NCBI RefSeq assembly: GCF_013408535.1
Contig: NZ_JACBZA010000001.1
Coordinates: 4,300,850 to 4,364,849 of the forward strand
Direction: 5' to 3'
Origin: Actinopolymorpha cephalotaxi
Lineage (GTDB): Bacteria > Actinomycetota > Actinomycetes > Propionibacteriales > Actinopolymorphaceae
DNA: 64,000 nucleotides
In this document: positions 26,332 to 34,463 of the stretch, in pieces
Layout of the letters: the number at the start of each line of letters is the position of its first letter
Numbering within the stretch: the first letter of the stretch is position 1
The notes under the pieces: generated by a model
Database searches by the model: none
What the model was told of the DNA's origin: nothing
The model's input: only the letters and a program-made list of their open reading frames with translations
Position numbers and translations under genes: made by a program

Positions 26332-28326
26332 TCAGTGGTCGTCGGGGTTCTTGTACGCCATCTGCTCCATCGCGCTGGTCGCCATGAACTGCAACCGGTA
26401 GCTCAGCACCGCGTCGCTGAGCACGTTCACCAGGTCGGAGCTGACCACGACCGGGGCGAACGGCGCGGTGACCGTACCGATCATGAAGACGTTCTCGTCG
26501 TGCGTCCTGAGGATCTGCCGGCCGATCGTGAGCCGCTTCTGGTCGTCGACCTCCCCGGCCATCTGGTCGTAGAGCCGTTGCAGGCGGCGGATGTGCGGCG
26601 GCGGCTCCACTCCGCTCTTGCCGCCGGTCTCGTACCACTCGCCGTAGGCCGGCGCCCAGTAGGACGCTCTCGACGTGGGCACATACCAGACCGGGTCCAC
26701 GTCCCACAGCAGACCGGCGACGGTGTAGCCGGGGATGTCGAGCAGGTTGCCGGTGGCGCGTTCGGACCACAGGGGCCCGTTGACGGTCTGGAAGTTGGTC
26801 CGCACCCCGACCTTCTGCCAGTTGGCCTTGACGATCTCGTACGCGTCCGAGGCGTCGGCCGTCCCGCCGTACTCGAAGGTGAACGTGGTGATGGAAAGCT
26901 CCAGCGGCTCACCGTCGGGTCGCAGCCGGAATCCGTCGCCGCCCCGCTTCGTCAACCCGGCCTTGTCGAGGTAGGCGTTGGCCTTGCCGACGTCGTACGC
27001 GGTGAAGCGGTTGCCGGAACCCTTGATGTAGTAGTCGTCCTGCGGCACCGCGCACGGCTGCCGCGTCCCGCCCGCACCCGCGTAGAGGATCTTGTTCATC
27101 TCGTCGCGGTTGAGCGCGTGGGACAGCCCGGCACGGAAGTTGACGTTCTGCATCAGCCCGCGCAGCACCGGGTCCTTGTCGCTCTGGTTCATGTACATCG
27201 CGATCCACGGCGCGTCGCTGGCCCACCGCAGCAGCCGGAAGCCGTTCTTCTTCGCGGAGTCGGCGAGCACCGGCAGGTCGCGCACGTTGAGCGTCTCGAA
27301 CTGGATGTCCAGTTCACCGCCGATCGCCCGCAGCGCAATGGTTTCCGGACTCAGCTCGGCCTGGGTGATGGTGTCGACGTAGGGCAGCTGGCGGCCCTTG
27401 GTGTCGACCTTCCAGTAGTACGGGTTGCGTTCGGCGACGAAGCGGTTGTCGCTGGCGGTGAGCGCGTGGGTGAGCTTCCACGGCCCCATCGCCGGCCGGT
27501 CGGGATTGTCACCCGGCGACGCCTTCGCGGCGAACAGGTCCACCCACGTCTTCAGCCCGGCCGCCTTCACCAGCTTGTCGACCTGGGCCTTCGGTGTGTG
27601 GTCGACGTGGAACTGGCTGAGGTAGTGCTTCGGTGTCAGCAGACTGCCCTGGAACGCACCCCGGAACGCCATCTGGCGAAGGAGAAGTCCGTGCGGTCCG
27701 TCGAAGGCGAACTTCACCGTGTGGTCGTCGACCTTGGAGATCACGCCCGGTTTGCCGTTGATGGTGAGCCAGGTCGGGAAGACGGGCGTGAGTTCCTTGT
27801 TGGACAGGATCGACTCGTAGAAGAAGACGAGGTCGTCGGCGGTGAACGGATGACCGTCGGACCACTTCGCGCCCTCGCGGAGGTGGAACGTGTAGACCCT
27901 GCCGTTCTCGGTGATGTCCCACGACTCGGCCAGGCCGGGCACGACGTCGGTCGAGCCGGGAGCCCACTCGACCAGGCCCTCCCGCGCGATGATGAGGAAG
28001 TGCGCACCGGACTGCACCGTGGTGGCCATCCGGATCGTGCCGCCGTAGTTGCCGAGTTGCTCCAGCGGCTTGACGACCGCCGGCTTCTTCGGCAGGCGCT
28101 GCGCGAGCGGAGGCAGCTTGCCCTGCTTGACCTTCGCCGCCAGCGAAGGCGCCTCCTTGGCGCTGCTGCCCGAACCCGCCGCGCCCTTCGAGCCGCTCGG
28201 CTTCTTGCCCGTCGGGTCGGTGGACAGCAGGTCGCACCCGGACAGCAGCCAGCTTCCCAGGGCGGTGCCGCCGCCCCACTTCAGCAGGGTTCTGCGTTCG
28301 GGTCCGCCCGCGCGTGCTGCTGTCAT
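26332..28326 (-). CDS. ABC transporter substrate-binding protein, family 5, orphan
   Basis: A 664-residue exported binding protein. ERRTLLKW, a hydrophobic stretch and a lipobox ending in LSGC mark a Tat-like lipoprotein. The mature protein shows YTFHLREGAKWSDGHPFTADD near residue 180 and TIAGRQ-type helices later, the family-5 pattern. Just after the signal both this protein and the one at 15668 carry the same LPPLA-RLP--P-VV block and a GNYGG/GKYGG turn, so they are paralogues. AAGGAG precedes the ATG. There is no permease or ATPase nearby; the next gene is an alpha/beta hydrolase. The last 18 bases, including the stop, are repeated in tandem right behind it (26314-26349). Confidence 0.85.
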   Translation of the reverse strand: MTAARAGGPERRTLLKWGGGTALGSWLLSGCDLLSTDPTGKKPSGSKGAAGSGSSAKEAPSLAAKVKQGKLPPLAQRLPKKPAVVKPLEQLGNYGGTIRMATTVQSGAHFLIIAREGLVEWAPGSTDVVPGLAESWDITENGRVYTFHLREGAKWSDGHPFTADDLVFFYESILSNKELTPVFPTWLTINGKPGVISKVDDHTVKFAFDGPHGLLLRQMAFRGAFQGSLLTPKHYLSQFHVDHTPKAQVDKLVKAAGLKTWVDLFAAKASPGDNPDRPAMGPWKLTHALTASDNRFVAERNPYYWKVDTKGRQLPYVDTITQAELSPETIALRAIGGELDIQFETLNVRDLPVLADSAKKNGFRLLRWASDAPWIAMYMNQSDKDPVLRGLMQNVNFRAGLSHALNRDEMNKILYAGAGGTRQPCAVPQDDYYIKGSGNRFTAYDVGKANAYLDKAGLTKRGGDGFRLRPDGEPLELSITTFTFEYGGTADASDAYEIVKANWQKVGVRTNFQTVNGPLWSERATGNLLDIPGYTVAGLLWDVDPVWYVPTSRASYWAPAYGEWYETGGKSGVEPPPHIRRLQRLYDQMAGEVDDQKRLTIGRQILRTHDENVFMIGTVTAPFAPVVVSSDLVNVLSDAVLSYRLQFMATSAMEQMAYKNPDDH

Positions 28327-28618
28327 GTCCGATCGACTCCTTCGCCCGTCACTGGCAGGGTCCCCCCGGCGAACCGATGATCAGTGTCAGCCGGACCGGC
28401 ATATCGGTCAAGACCATAAGTAGCGAAGTGGCCCGACTCGGACGCGAACCCGCGGGCAGTATCCGCGGTCGACCGTGCGTGCTGGTGGTGTGGGACAACG
28501 GCCCGCGGCCCGTCGCCGCGCGTCAGCGAGTGCGGGCCTTCGCGGGATAGGGTCGGACCTTCGTGGTCGGACGTCCCCGGCCACGCCCTGTCCCACGTGT
28601 CGCGGCGGAGGCCCAGCA

Positions 28619-28948
28619 ATGACCGAAAGCCACGAGCGCGCGGACCGACGTCGGCTGGCCCGGCGGATCGACCGGCTGTCGGCGGAGATCTCCCGACGGC
28701 TCGAGCTCGCCGGAGTGACCCACCAGATCGTCGTACGCCCCGCGCCGGCGTTTCCCGACCGGACCGACGTCCTGGTCGAGCTCGCCACCGGCAGCGGGGT
28801 CGCCGTCATGTGCGCGGTACGGGACGAGAGGACCCTGGTCCTCGCCGACTCCGGGGAGGAGTACGACCTTCCGTGGCGCGCCCTTCCGGCGTACGTCCGG
28901 GACCTGGTGCTCTTCCACCGCCCGCCCCGGCAGAAGCGGCGCGCTTGA
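28619..28948 (+). CDS. Conserved-looking small protein of unknown function
   Basis: A 109-residue soluble protein that I do not recognise. Residues 10-45 form a charged helix (RRRLARRIDRLSAEISRRL), followed by a compact alpha/beta-looking part with DVLVELATGSGVAVMCAVRD and a basic C-terminus PPRQKRRA. ATG 28619 is chosen because GGAGG lies 8 bases before it; a longer frame starts at 28475 but its extra part is low-complexity. It lies 33 bases before the MerR gene and may be co-transcribed with it. Confidence 0.65.
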   Translation: MTESHERADRRRLARRIDRLSAEISRRLELAGVTHQIVVRPAPAFPDRTDVLVELATGSGVAVMCAVRDERTLVLADSGEEYDLPWRALPAYVRDLVLFHRPPRQKRRA

Positions 28949-28981
28949 CCCTCCCGTAGGAGGAGGCACCAAGGTCGGGTC

Positions 28982-29950
28982 ATGAACGACGGCATGCTCT
29001 ACACGATCGGCGAACTGGCGCGGCTGACCGGGCTCACGGTCAAGGCCATCCGGTTCTACGCGGATCGCGGGATCGTGCCGCCGACCGACCGTAGCCCTGC
29101 CGGCTACCGCCGATACGACGCCGACGCCCTCGCGCGACTGGAACTCGTCCGGACCCTGCGCGCCCTCGGGCTGGACCTGCACACGATCCGCAGAGTCGTG
29201 GAGCAGGAGGTCTCGCTTCGAGAGATCGCCGCGGCCCACGCCGACGCGCTCGCCGCGCAGATCCGGTTGCTGCGCCTGCGGCAGGCGGTGCTGACGACGG
29301 TGGCCAGGCGGGGCTCCACTCCGGAGGAGACGAATCTCATGCACAGGTTGGCCGAACTCACCGAGGACGAACGCCGGCGACTGATCGAGGAGTTCCTCGA
29401 CTCCACCTTCGGCGGCCTGGGCACCGGGCACGAGTTCGGGGCGGCCATGGGCACGATGACTCCGCGCCTGCCCGAGGACCCCGAGCCCGCGCAGGTCGAG
29501 GCGTGGGTGGAGCTGGCGGAGCAGACGAGCGACGCGGCGTTCCGGGCCGGGCTGCGCCTGCTGGCCGAGCACCATGCGGCCGAGCGGTCGCGGAACGCCG
29601 ACGCCGGCGTACGACCGGACCTCGGTGCGGTGATTCAGGAGCTCGTGGGTGCCGCCGTGCGTACCGGCATCGATCCCACCTCGCCGCAGGCAGCGCCGGT
29701 GGTCGCGGAGGTGGTCGAGCGGTGGGCACGCGCTTTCGGTATCGACGACGCCGACGGGACCGGCGGGACCGACGTTCGCGGTGAGCTGCTGCGCTGGCTG
29801 GAGGCGGTGAACGATCCGCGTCGCGAGCGGTACCTCCAGCTACTCGCCACGATCAACGGATGGTCCGCGCCGGACAGTCTCGCGCCGGTGTTCGGCTGGC
29901 TCGACCAGGCACTGCGCGCGCCGACGACGGCCACGTCCACGCGGACCTGA
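28982..29950 (+). CDS. MerR family transcriptional regulator with long effector domain
   Basis: A 322-residue protein. The MerR winged HTH is at residues 5-75: YTIGELARLTGLTVKAIRFYADRGIV, then SPAGYRRYDADALARLELVRTLRALGLDL. A dimerisation helix follows, ending near residue 110. There is no metal-binding Cys cluster. The 210-residue C-terminal part is helical with many acidic residues (ELTEDERRRLIEEFLD and so on), much larger than in metal-sensing MerR proteins, so it probably senses an organic ligand. GGAGGAGG precedes the start. The upstream small gene is the only likely partner. Confidence 0.88.
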   Translation: MNDGMLYTIGELARLTGLTVKAIRFYADRGIVPPTDRSPAGYRRYDADALARLELVRTLRALGLDLHTIRRVVEQEVSLREIAAAHADALAAQIRLLRLRQAVLTTVARRGSTPEETNLMHRLAELTEDERRRLIEEFLDSTFGGLGTGHEFGAAMGTMTPRLPEDPEPAQVEAWVELAEQTSDAAFRAGLRLLAEHHAAERSRNADAGVRPDLGAVIQELVGAAVRTGIDPTSPQAAPVVAEVVERWARAFGIDDADGTGGTDVRGELLRWLEAVNDPRRERYLQLLATINGWSAPDSLAPVFGWLDQALRAPTTATSTRT

Positions 29951-30082
29951 CCGAGGGTCGGCGCGGATGAACCTGAACGATGTCCGGCGCTGACGGCCTC
30001 GACTACTGTGCGGGCAGGAGCGCGACACCCACCTGGTATCGGGACCACCTGTGGGGTTCGCCGGGAGACGGGAGCATTCCTG

Positions 30083-30922
30083 ATGCTGACCGCACACGAG
30101 CAGAACGCGATCGACCGGGCCAACGCGTCCGGCGCGAAGCCCGTCGTCTTCGTCCACGGCCTGTGGCTGCTGCCCAGCAGCTGGGACCGGTGGAAGGCAC
30201 TGTTCGAGGAGAACGGCTACGTCGGCCTCGCCCCGGGCTGGCCCGACGACCCGGAGACCGTACAGGAAGCCCGCCGCAGTCCCGAGGTGTTCGCCCGCAA
30301 GACGGTTCAGCAGGTCACCGACCACTACCTGGAAGCCATCGCGAAGCTCGACCGCAGGCCTGCCGTCGTCGGCCACTCCTTCGGCGGGCTGATCACGATG
30401 AAGATCGCCGGAGTGGGCGCCGCCGACGGCGCGGTCGCGATCGACAGCGCGCCGTTCCGCGGCGTCCTGCCGCTGCCGAGGGAGTCGCTCAAGTCGGCCT
30501 CCCCCGTGCTGCGCGATCCTCGCAACCGCAGGAAAGCCGTCAGTCTCACCTTCGAGCAGTTTCGGTTCGGCTGGGCCAACCACGTCGACGAGGACGAGGC
30601 CCGGCGGCTGTACGACGAGTATCACGTGCCTGCCCCGGGTACTCCGTTGTTCCAGGCCGCGACCGCCAACCTCAATCCGTTCACCGAGGCGAAGGTCGAC
30701 TCCAGAAATCCGGCCCGCGGCCCGCTGCTGATCATCGCCGGAGTGGGCGACAACACCACGCCGCCGGCGATTCAGAAGGCCATCCTCAAGCTGCAGAACA
30801 GGAATCCCGGCACCACCGAATACGCCGAACTACCCGAACGCGGCCACTCCCTGGTGATCGACCACGGCTGGGAAGAGGTCGCCCAGGTGGCGTTGTCGTT
30901 CCTCACGAAGGTCGCGACGTAG
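30083..30922 (+). CDS. Alpha/beta fold hydrolase
   Basis: A 279-residue single-domain hydrolase. The oxyanion-hole strand reads VVFVHGLWLLPSSWDRW (about residues 21-37), the nucleophile elbow is VVGHSFGGLI, an acid lies in IIAGVGDNTTPP and the catalytic His in ELPERGHSLVIDHGW. There is no signal peptide, so it is cytoplasmic. The family covers esterases, haloperoxidase-like enzymes and lactonases; substrate unknown. ATG 30083 is chosen over 30008 because GGGAG lies 9 bases upstream and domain similarity starts here. Confidence 0.85.
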   Translation: MLTAHEQNAIDRANASGAKPVVFVHGLWLLPSSWDRWKALFEENGYVGLAPGWPDDPETVQEARRSPEVFARKTVQQVTDHYLEAIAKLDRRPAVVGHSFGGLITMKIAGVGAADGAVAIDSAPFRGVLPLPRESLKSASPVLRDPRNRRKAVSLTFEQFRFGWANHVDEDEARRLYDEYHVPAPGTPLFQAATANLNPFTEAKVDSRNPARGPLLIIAGVGDNTTPPAIQKAILKLQNRNPGTTEYAELPERGHSLVIDHGWEEVAQVALSFLTKVAT

Positions 30923-30959
30923 GTCTCGAAGCCCGCGCGCCTGGCGGTTAGGTTCTCTG

Positions 30960-31934
30960 TCAACCCGCGGTTGGCAGTCGTCCCGACTCGAGCATGCCGA
31001 CGAGGCTGTCCCGGATCCACCGGAAGAACCACCCGTCGAAGGCGCGCTCGCCGTCACGCTTGTACCAGGTGGACAGCCGATGCGCGGCGCTGAGAACGCA
31101 GGCCAGGTAGAGCCGGCGAGGATGGTCGTCAGGGAGCGCGCGCACCTCGGCGTACCCCTGCTCCACAAGGCGGAGGAGCTGTGCCGCCGGTGGGAACTCC
31201 TCGACGTTCAGGCAGATCGTCGCGAAGTCGAAGGCGTAGTCGGTGCCCCGGATCTCCCCGAAGTCGATCAGCCCCGTATAGGTGCCGTCCTGCTCGAAGA
31301 TGTGACCGGCGTCGAAGTCTCCGTGCGCCACCGATCCGACTCCCCCGGCGGGCCCGGACTCGACAGCTTCCTGCAGCAACCGTTCGACGGTACGCACCTG
31401 GCCGGCGGACAGCCCGACCCCGGTGAGCGGCGCGGCGACTGCCGGCGGGTCGACGTACTCGGCGTACGTGCGATGCTCTCCACGTAGCGGCCAGCCGGGC
31501 TGGTCGTGCTCGCGGCGAACCCAGCCGAAACCGTGCACCGGAACGCCGTGGATCCGGGCCAGGTCGCGGCCCGCCGCCCGGCCGATCTCCGCCAAGGTCG
31601 AGCTGTCACCGGAGGCGCTCAGCGGCGAACCGGGCACCTCCGTGGTCACCATGACCGAGCGGGCCAGCGACTGGTCGAACGGCTCGTAGTGCACCACCGC
31701 GGGGACCCGTACCCCGGCCGCTAGGAGGGCGCGATGGAGTTCGGCCTCCGGCGCAAGGCTGGCTTGCTCCTCCTCCGCGATCCGCGCATAGAAGGTCTCC
31801 GCACCCCGGTCGATCCGGTAGACCTGGGTGGAGGATCCGGTCGGCGTACGCCGGCAGCTGAGCTCCTGCTGCGATCCGAAGATCCCGACCAGCAACGCGT
31901 TCAGCGCTCGAAGGTCCACATCCGGCTTACGCAT
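30960..31934 (-). CDS. Aminoglycoside phosphotransferase (APH)-family kinase
   Basis: A 324-residue kinase-like protein. The Brenner motif reads SVAHGDFDAGHIFEQ (His-x-Asp) and the DFG-like metal site is TYTGLIDFGEIRGTDYAFDFATI. The N-lobe carries CRRTPTGSSTQVYRI and YARIAEEEQASLAPEAELHRAL. It is distinct from the APH protein at 19306. The start ATG sits in a TGATG overlap with the stop of a 51-residue gene, so it is translationally coupled to it and to the methyltransferase before that. The group includes resistance enzymes and metabolic kinases; the substrate is not readable. Confidence 0.82.
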   Translation of the reverse strand: MRKPDVDLRALNALLVGIFGSQQELSCRRTPTGSSTQVYRIDRGAETFYARIAEEEQASLAPEAELHRALLAAGVRVPAVVHYEPFDQSLARSVMVTTEVPGSPLSASGDSSTLAEIGRAAGRDLARIHGVPVHGFGWVRREHDQPGWPLRGEHRTYAEYVDPPAVAAPLTGVGLSAGQVRTVERLLQEAVESGPAGGVGSVAHGDFDAGHIFEQDGTYTGLIDFGEIRGTDYAFDFATICLNVEEFPPAAQLLRLVEQGYAEVRALPDDHPRRLYLACVLSAAHRLSTWYKRDGERAFDGWFFRWIRDSLVGMLESGRLPTAG

Positions 31935-32089
31935 CACACCTCGTCCCGAAGCCTCAGCGGAGAACGGCTCAGCGCTTCGCGGCCGCGGATCCCCTTCTCC
32001 GACAGGAAGGTGACGAGCGCCGCCTGCCCGGTCGACAGCGCGTCGTCGGTGAACTCGACCAACCGAGGCTCCTCGGATCCCGTGGTCAC
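31934..32089 (-). CDS. 51-residue protein, coupled between methyltransferase and APH genes
   Basis: A short gene supported by its junctions rather than by similarity. Its GTG overlaps the methyltransferase stop in GTGA, and its own TGA overlaps the next ATG in TGATG. Residues 9-30 (LVEFTDDALSTGQAALVTFL) look like an amphipathic helix pair, and the end is charged (LRLRDEV). I recognise no family. It may be a small partner of one of its neighbours or the remnant of a larger domain. Confidence 0.55.
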   Translation of the reverse strand: MTTGSEEPRLVEFTDDALSTGQAALVTFLSEKGIRGREALSRSPLRLRDEV

Positions 32090-32955
32090 GCGGCCCGCTC
32101 CAGGTGCCACACGATCAGGGCCGGGGTGTCGCGGGCCGCCGCTCGCGCCGCCTCGGGGCAGTAGCGCTGCGCGTCCGAACCACCGTGCCCGCCCGGAACG
32201 TCTCCCCACCGGGGTTCGTGACAGGCGCGGACCGTGAAACCGGACGCGAGTGCGGCCGTGAGGTAGTCCGACGGCAGGAACCGGCTGGCGGGCATCGCCA
32301 GCACTCCGTCCGGTCCGGCGACCGCCGCAACTCCGCCGAGGTAGAGCGACAGCCAGTGGATGTCGGACAGGACCACCTGGCCGCCGGGCCGCACGACCCG
32401 TGCGAACTCCTCCAGCGCCGGCTCCAACCGCGGCTGGTGGGTCAGCGCCAACGAGCAGACGACGGAGTCGAAACTCCCGTCGGGGAAAGGCACGTCGTCA
32501 AGGTCGGCTTGCCGGAAGTCGCCGGCCGGGATCTTCGCCCGGGCACGCGCGAGCATTTCCGGCGAGGAGTCGACCCCGACCACCTCGTGGCCGAGCTCGG
32601 CAAGGTACTGCGAATGCCGCCCGGTCCCGCAGGCGGCGTCCAGCACTCGGCCGACCTTCAGCGCGTCCAGCAACGGACGCACCACCGGCTCCTCCCGCGC
32701 GATCAGCGGGTTGTCGCCGTCGTCGTAGGAGTGGACCCACTCGGCGTAGCCGTCGCGGGTGCCGATCTCACCGACCGTCCCGCCGGGCCGCGCAGACAGG
32801 TCCGGGTCGGCGAGGATCTCGCGGATCTCGTCAAGGCGCGCCTGCACGAACCCGGTGTCCGGCCCCAGGTCGTCACCGGCCTGGGCGCGCAGGAGAGCGA
32901 TGCCTTCCAGGCCCAGCAGCCATCCGAGTACGTGTGTGTAGTGAGGCACCCGCAC
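32086..32955 (-). CDS. Class I SAM-dependent methyltransferase
   Basis: A 289-residue protein. After a 100-residue lead (with TRDGYAEWVHSYDDGDNPLI), the Methyltransf_11-type core starts with motif I VLDAACGTGRHSQYLAELGHEV, the acidic residue of motif II in VGVDSSPEML, motif post-II in DLDDVPFPDGSFDSVVCSLALTH, and FARVVRPGGQVVLSDIHWL. The fold is clear and the substrate is not; the lead resembles those of small-molecule methyltransferases. It is first of three coupled genes with the 51-residue protein and the APH kinase, a set that recalls modification of an antibiotic or metabolite. Confidence 0.85.
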   Translation of the reverse strand: MRVPHYTHVLGWLLGLEGIALLRAQAGDDLGPDTGFVQARLDEIREILADPDLSARPGGTVGEIGTRDGYAEWVHSYDDGDNPLIAREEPVVRPLLDALKVGRVLDAACGTGRHSQYLAELGHEVVGVDSSPEMLARARAKIPAGDFRQADLDDVPFPDGSFDSVVCSLALTHQPRLEPALEEFARVVRPGGQVVLSDIHWLSLYLGGVAAVAGPDGVLAMPASRFLPSDYLTAALASGFTVRACHEPRWGDVPGGHGGSDAQRYCPEAARAAARDTPALIVWHLERAA

Positions 32956-33009
32956 ACCCTAGGTGGAACGCCGTGGCCGGTCGATCAGTTTTGTTGTGAG
33001 CGTTGGCTT

Positions 33010-33396
33010 CTACCCCGGCGCTCGGCGAAGCGCTGCGTCGATCGCCTTGCGCAGTTCGGCATCGCTCGCCCCGAGGTGGCGGGCCTGCGCGACTGCGGCC
33101 GACGCCACCTCTTGCAGCCGAGCCCGCCGACCCGCTCCGGACAGCTCCGAGCGCCGAGCGGTGACCGTCGTACCGGCGGCGCGGCGCGACCGGACCAGCC
33201 CCGCCTTCTCCAGTTCGCGATACGTACGGGCGACGGTGCCGGTGGCCAGTGCCAGGTCCGCGGCGAGCTGGCGCACCGGTGGCAGCCGAGTCCCGTCGGC
33301 GAGTGTGCCGGCCTCGATCAGGGTGGCCAGCTGACGGCGTAGTTGTTCGTACGGCGGTGTGGGATCGTTCCCATCCACGCGTAGCTCGACGGTCAT
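33010..33396 (-). CDS. GntR family regulator, YtrA subfamily
   Basis: A 128-residue regulator. The winged HTH covers residues 12-80: PPYEQLRRQLATLIEAG, LPPVRQLAADLALATGTVARTYRELEKAGLV. The short helical tail (about 45 residues) is typical of YtrA-type GntR proteins, which control ABC-transporter or membrane-protein operons. Its ATG overlaps the stop of the membrane-protein gene in ATGA. Two identical-type palindromes lie at the promoter of that gene and are the obvious binding sites, giving autoregulation. The effector is unknown. Confidence 0.9.
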   Translation of the reverse strand: MTVELRVDGNDPTPPYEQLRRQLATLIEAGTLADGTRLPPVRQLAADLALATGTVARTYRELEKAGLVRSRRAAGTTVTARRSELSGAGRRARLQEVASAAVAQARHLGASDAELRKAIDAALRRAPG

Positions 33397-34334
33397 CCGT
33401 GCGCACGCTCCGGCTCGGCGGCCAGGGAACGGCCGGACGGCTTCGCACCCGCACTCGCGCCGGGAAGCAGGAGCACGACCAGGCACCACACCAGGCACAC
33501 CAGCGCGGCCAGGCCGGCCAGGAGCAGGACCCAGCCCGCGACCTGCAGTGCGACCGGACCGCGGTCCGGCCCCAGGCCTGCCAGCCGGACACCCGACAGC
33601 AGTGCAGTACCCGCGAGGCTGCCGGTGAACGCGACACCCACCGCTGCGAGTGCGGACTCGACCGAACGCCTGCGGACCACGTCGTCGACCGCGACGATCT
33701 CCGGCGAGGCACCGTTGCGCGGCCGTCGTACCGTCACACCGACCGCGATCCCGGCGAGCAGGAGCACCCCCAGCAACGCGGCAGCCATCGGGACCGAGTA
33801 GTACGAACCCGGCCAGGGACTCAGCGTCCCGAAATCGCACCCCTCGACGCAGTTGTAGGTCAGCGCACGGCCGGCCCGGCCGAGATCATCAGGCACCGCC
33901 ACCACTCCTGCCCAGCCGAGGAACACCGCCAGCACCACACCCACAGTGGCGGCGAGCCGCACCAGCCCCGGGGCCAGGAGGTCGCGCACCCGCCGGACTT
34001 CCAGACCGGCCGTCCCCGGCGTGCGAGCGTCGTCGCGGGCAGCGAGGTCGGCGGCCAGCACCCCGACGATCAGAACAGCGGCGAACGCAGCGGGGGCGAG
34101 AGCAAACCCGCGGCCCAGCCCACCCGTCGAGGCCGTCACCACCGCGGCGGTCGCACCGGCCACCAAGGCCAGCAGGCGTCCGACCAACGTGGAGCGGCGA
34201 AGGCGTGCGAGTCCCGGATGTGCCGCCTCGTCGACAGCTACCAGCGCCCGGCGGCGCGGCACCACCCACCAGACCACGGCCAGACAGGCCACCAACGCCA
34301 GCAGCGGAAGGGCGAATACGAAACCACCGGCCAC
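33393..34334 (-). CDS. Seven-helix membrane protein under GntR control
   Basis: A 313-residue membrane protein with about seven hydrophobic helices (first at residues 2-25, last at about 270-295). I do not recognise a family; the layout resembles the unnamed membrane partners of YtrA-type regulators. A periplasmic loop with two Cys, NCVEGCDFGTLSPWPGSYY, lies near residue 165. GTG 34334 is chosen because AGGAG lies 7 bases before it; the frame is open upstream to 34928 but that part overlaps the divergent DinB gene. The regulator gene follows with a 4-base overlap. Confidence 0.75.
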   Translation of the reverse strand: MAGGFVFALPLLALVACLAVVWWVVPRRRALVAVDEAAHPGLARLRRSTLVGRLLALVAGATAAVVTASTGGLGRGFALAPAAFAAVLIVGVLAADLAARDDARTPGTAGLEVRRVRDLLAPGLVRLAATVGVVLAVFLGWAGVVAVPDDLGRAGRALTYNCVEGCDFGTLSPWPGSYYSVPMAAALLGVLLLAGIAVGVTVRRPRNGASPEIVAVDDVVRRRSVESALAAVGVAFTGSLAGTALLSGVRLAGLGPDRGPVALQVAGWVLLLAGLAALVCLVWCLVVLLLPGASAGAKPSGRSLAAEPERAHG

Positions 34335-34344
34335 GGCAGCTCTC

Positions 34345-34368
34345 CTTGTGTCAACGACCTGATACAAG
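34345..34368. promoter_or_regulatory. GntR/YtrA operator, copy 1
   Basis: A 24-bp palindrome CTTGTGTCA-N6-TGATACAAG. It lies 10 bases before the membrane-protein GTG start, covering the expected transcription start and the edge of the ribosome site. It matches copy 2 at every base outside the spacer. Confidence 0.8.
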
Positions 34369-34392
34369 CGGAGCATAACCCTCACCGAGGCA

Positions 34393-34416
34393 CTTGTGTC
34401 AACTGACTGATACAAG
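34393..34416. promoter_or_regulatory. GntR/YtrA operator, copy 2
   Basis: A second CTTGTGTCA-N6-TGATACAAG, 48 bp from copy 1 centre to centre. On the minus strand its inner half supplies a TTGACA -35 box, followed after 18-19 bases by TATGCT, so a bound repressor would cover the promoter. It also lies about 48 bases before the divergent DinB gene. Confidence 0.8.
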
Positions 34417-34463
34417 AGGAAACCGGTTTGTCCGGTGTCGGTGGCAGCAGGCAGGATCAGCGC

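Noticed and set aside
31934-32089. 51-residue frame as mere read-through noise
   Set aside because: Dismissed at first because of size, but both ends overlap neighbouring stop and start codons exactly, so it was kept as a low-confidence gene.
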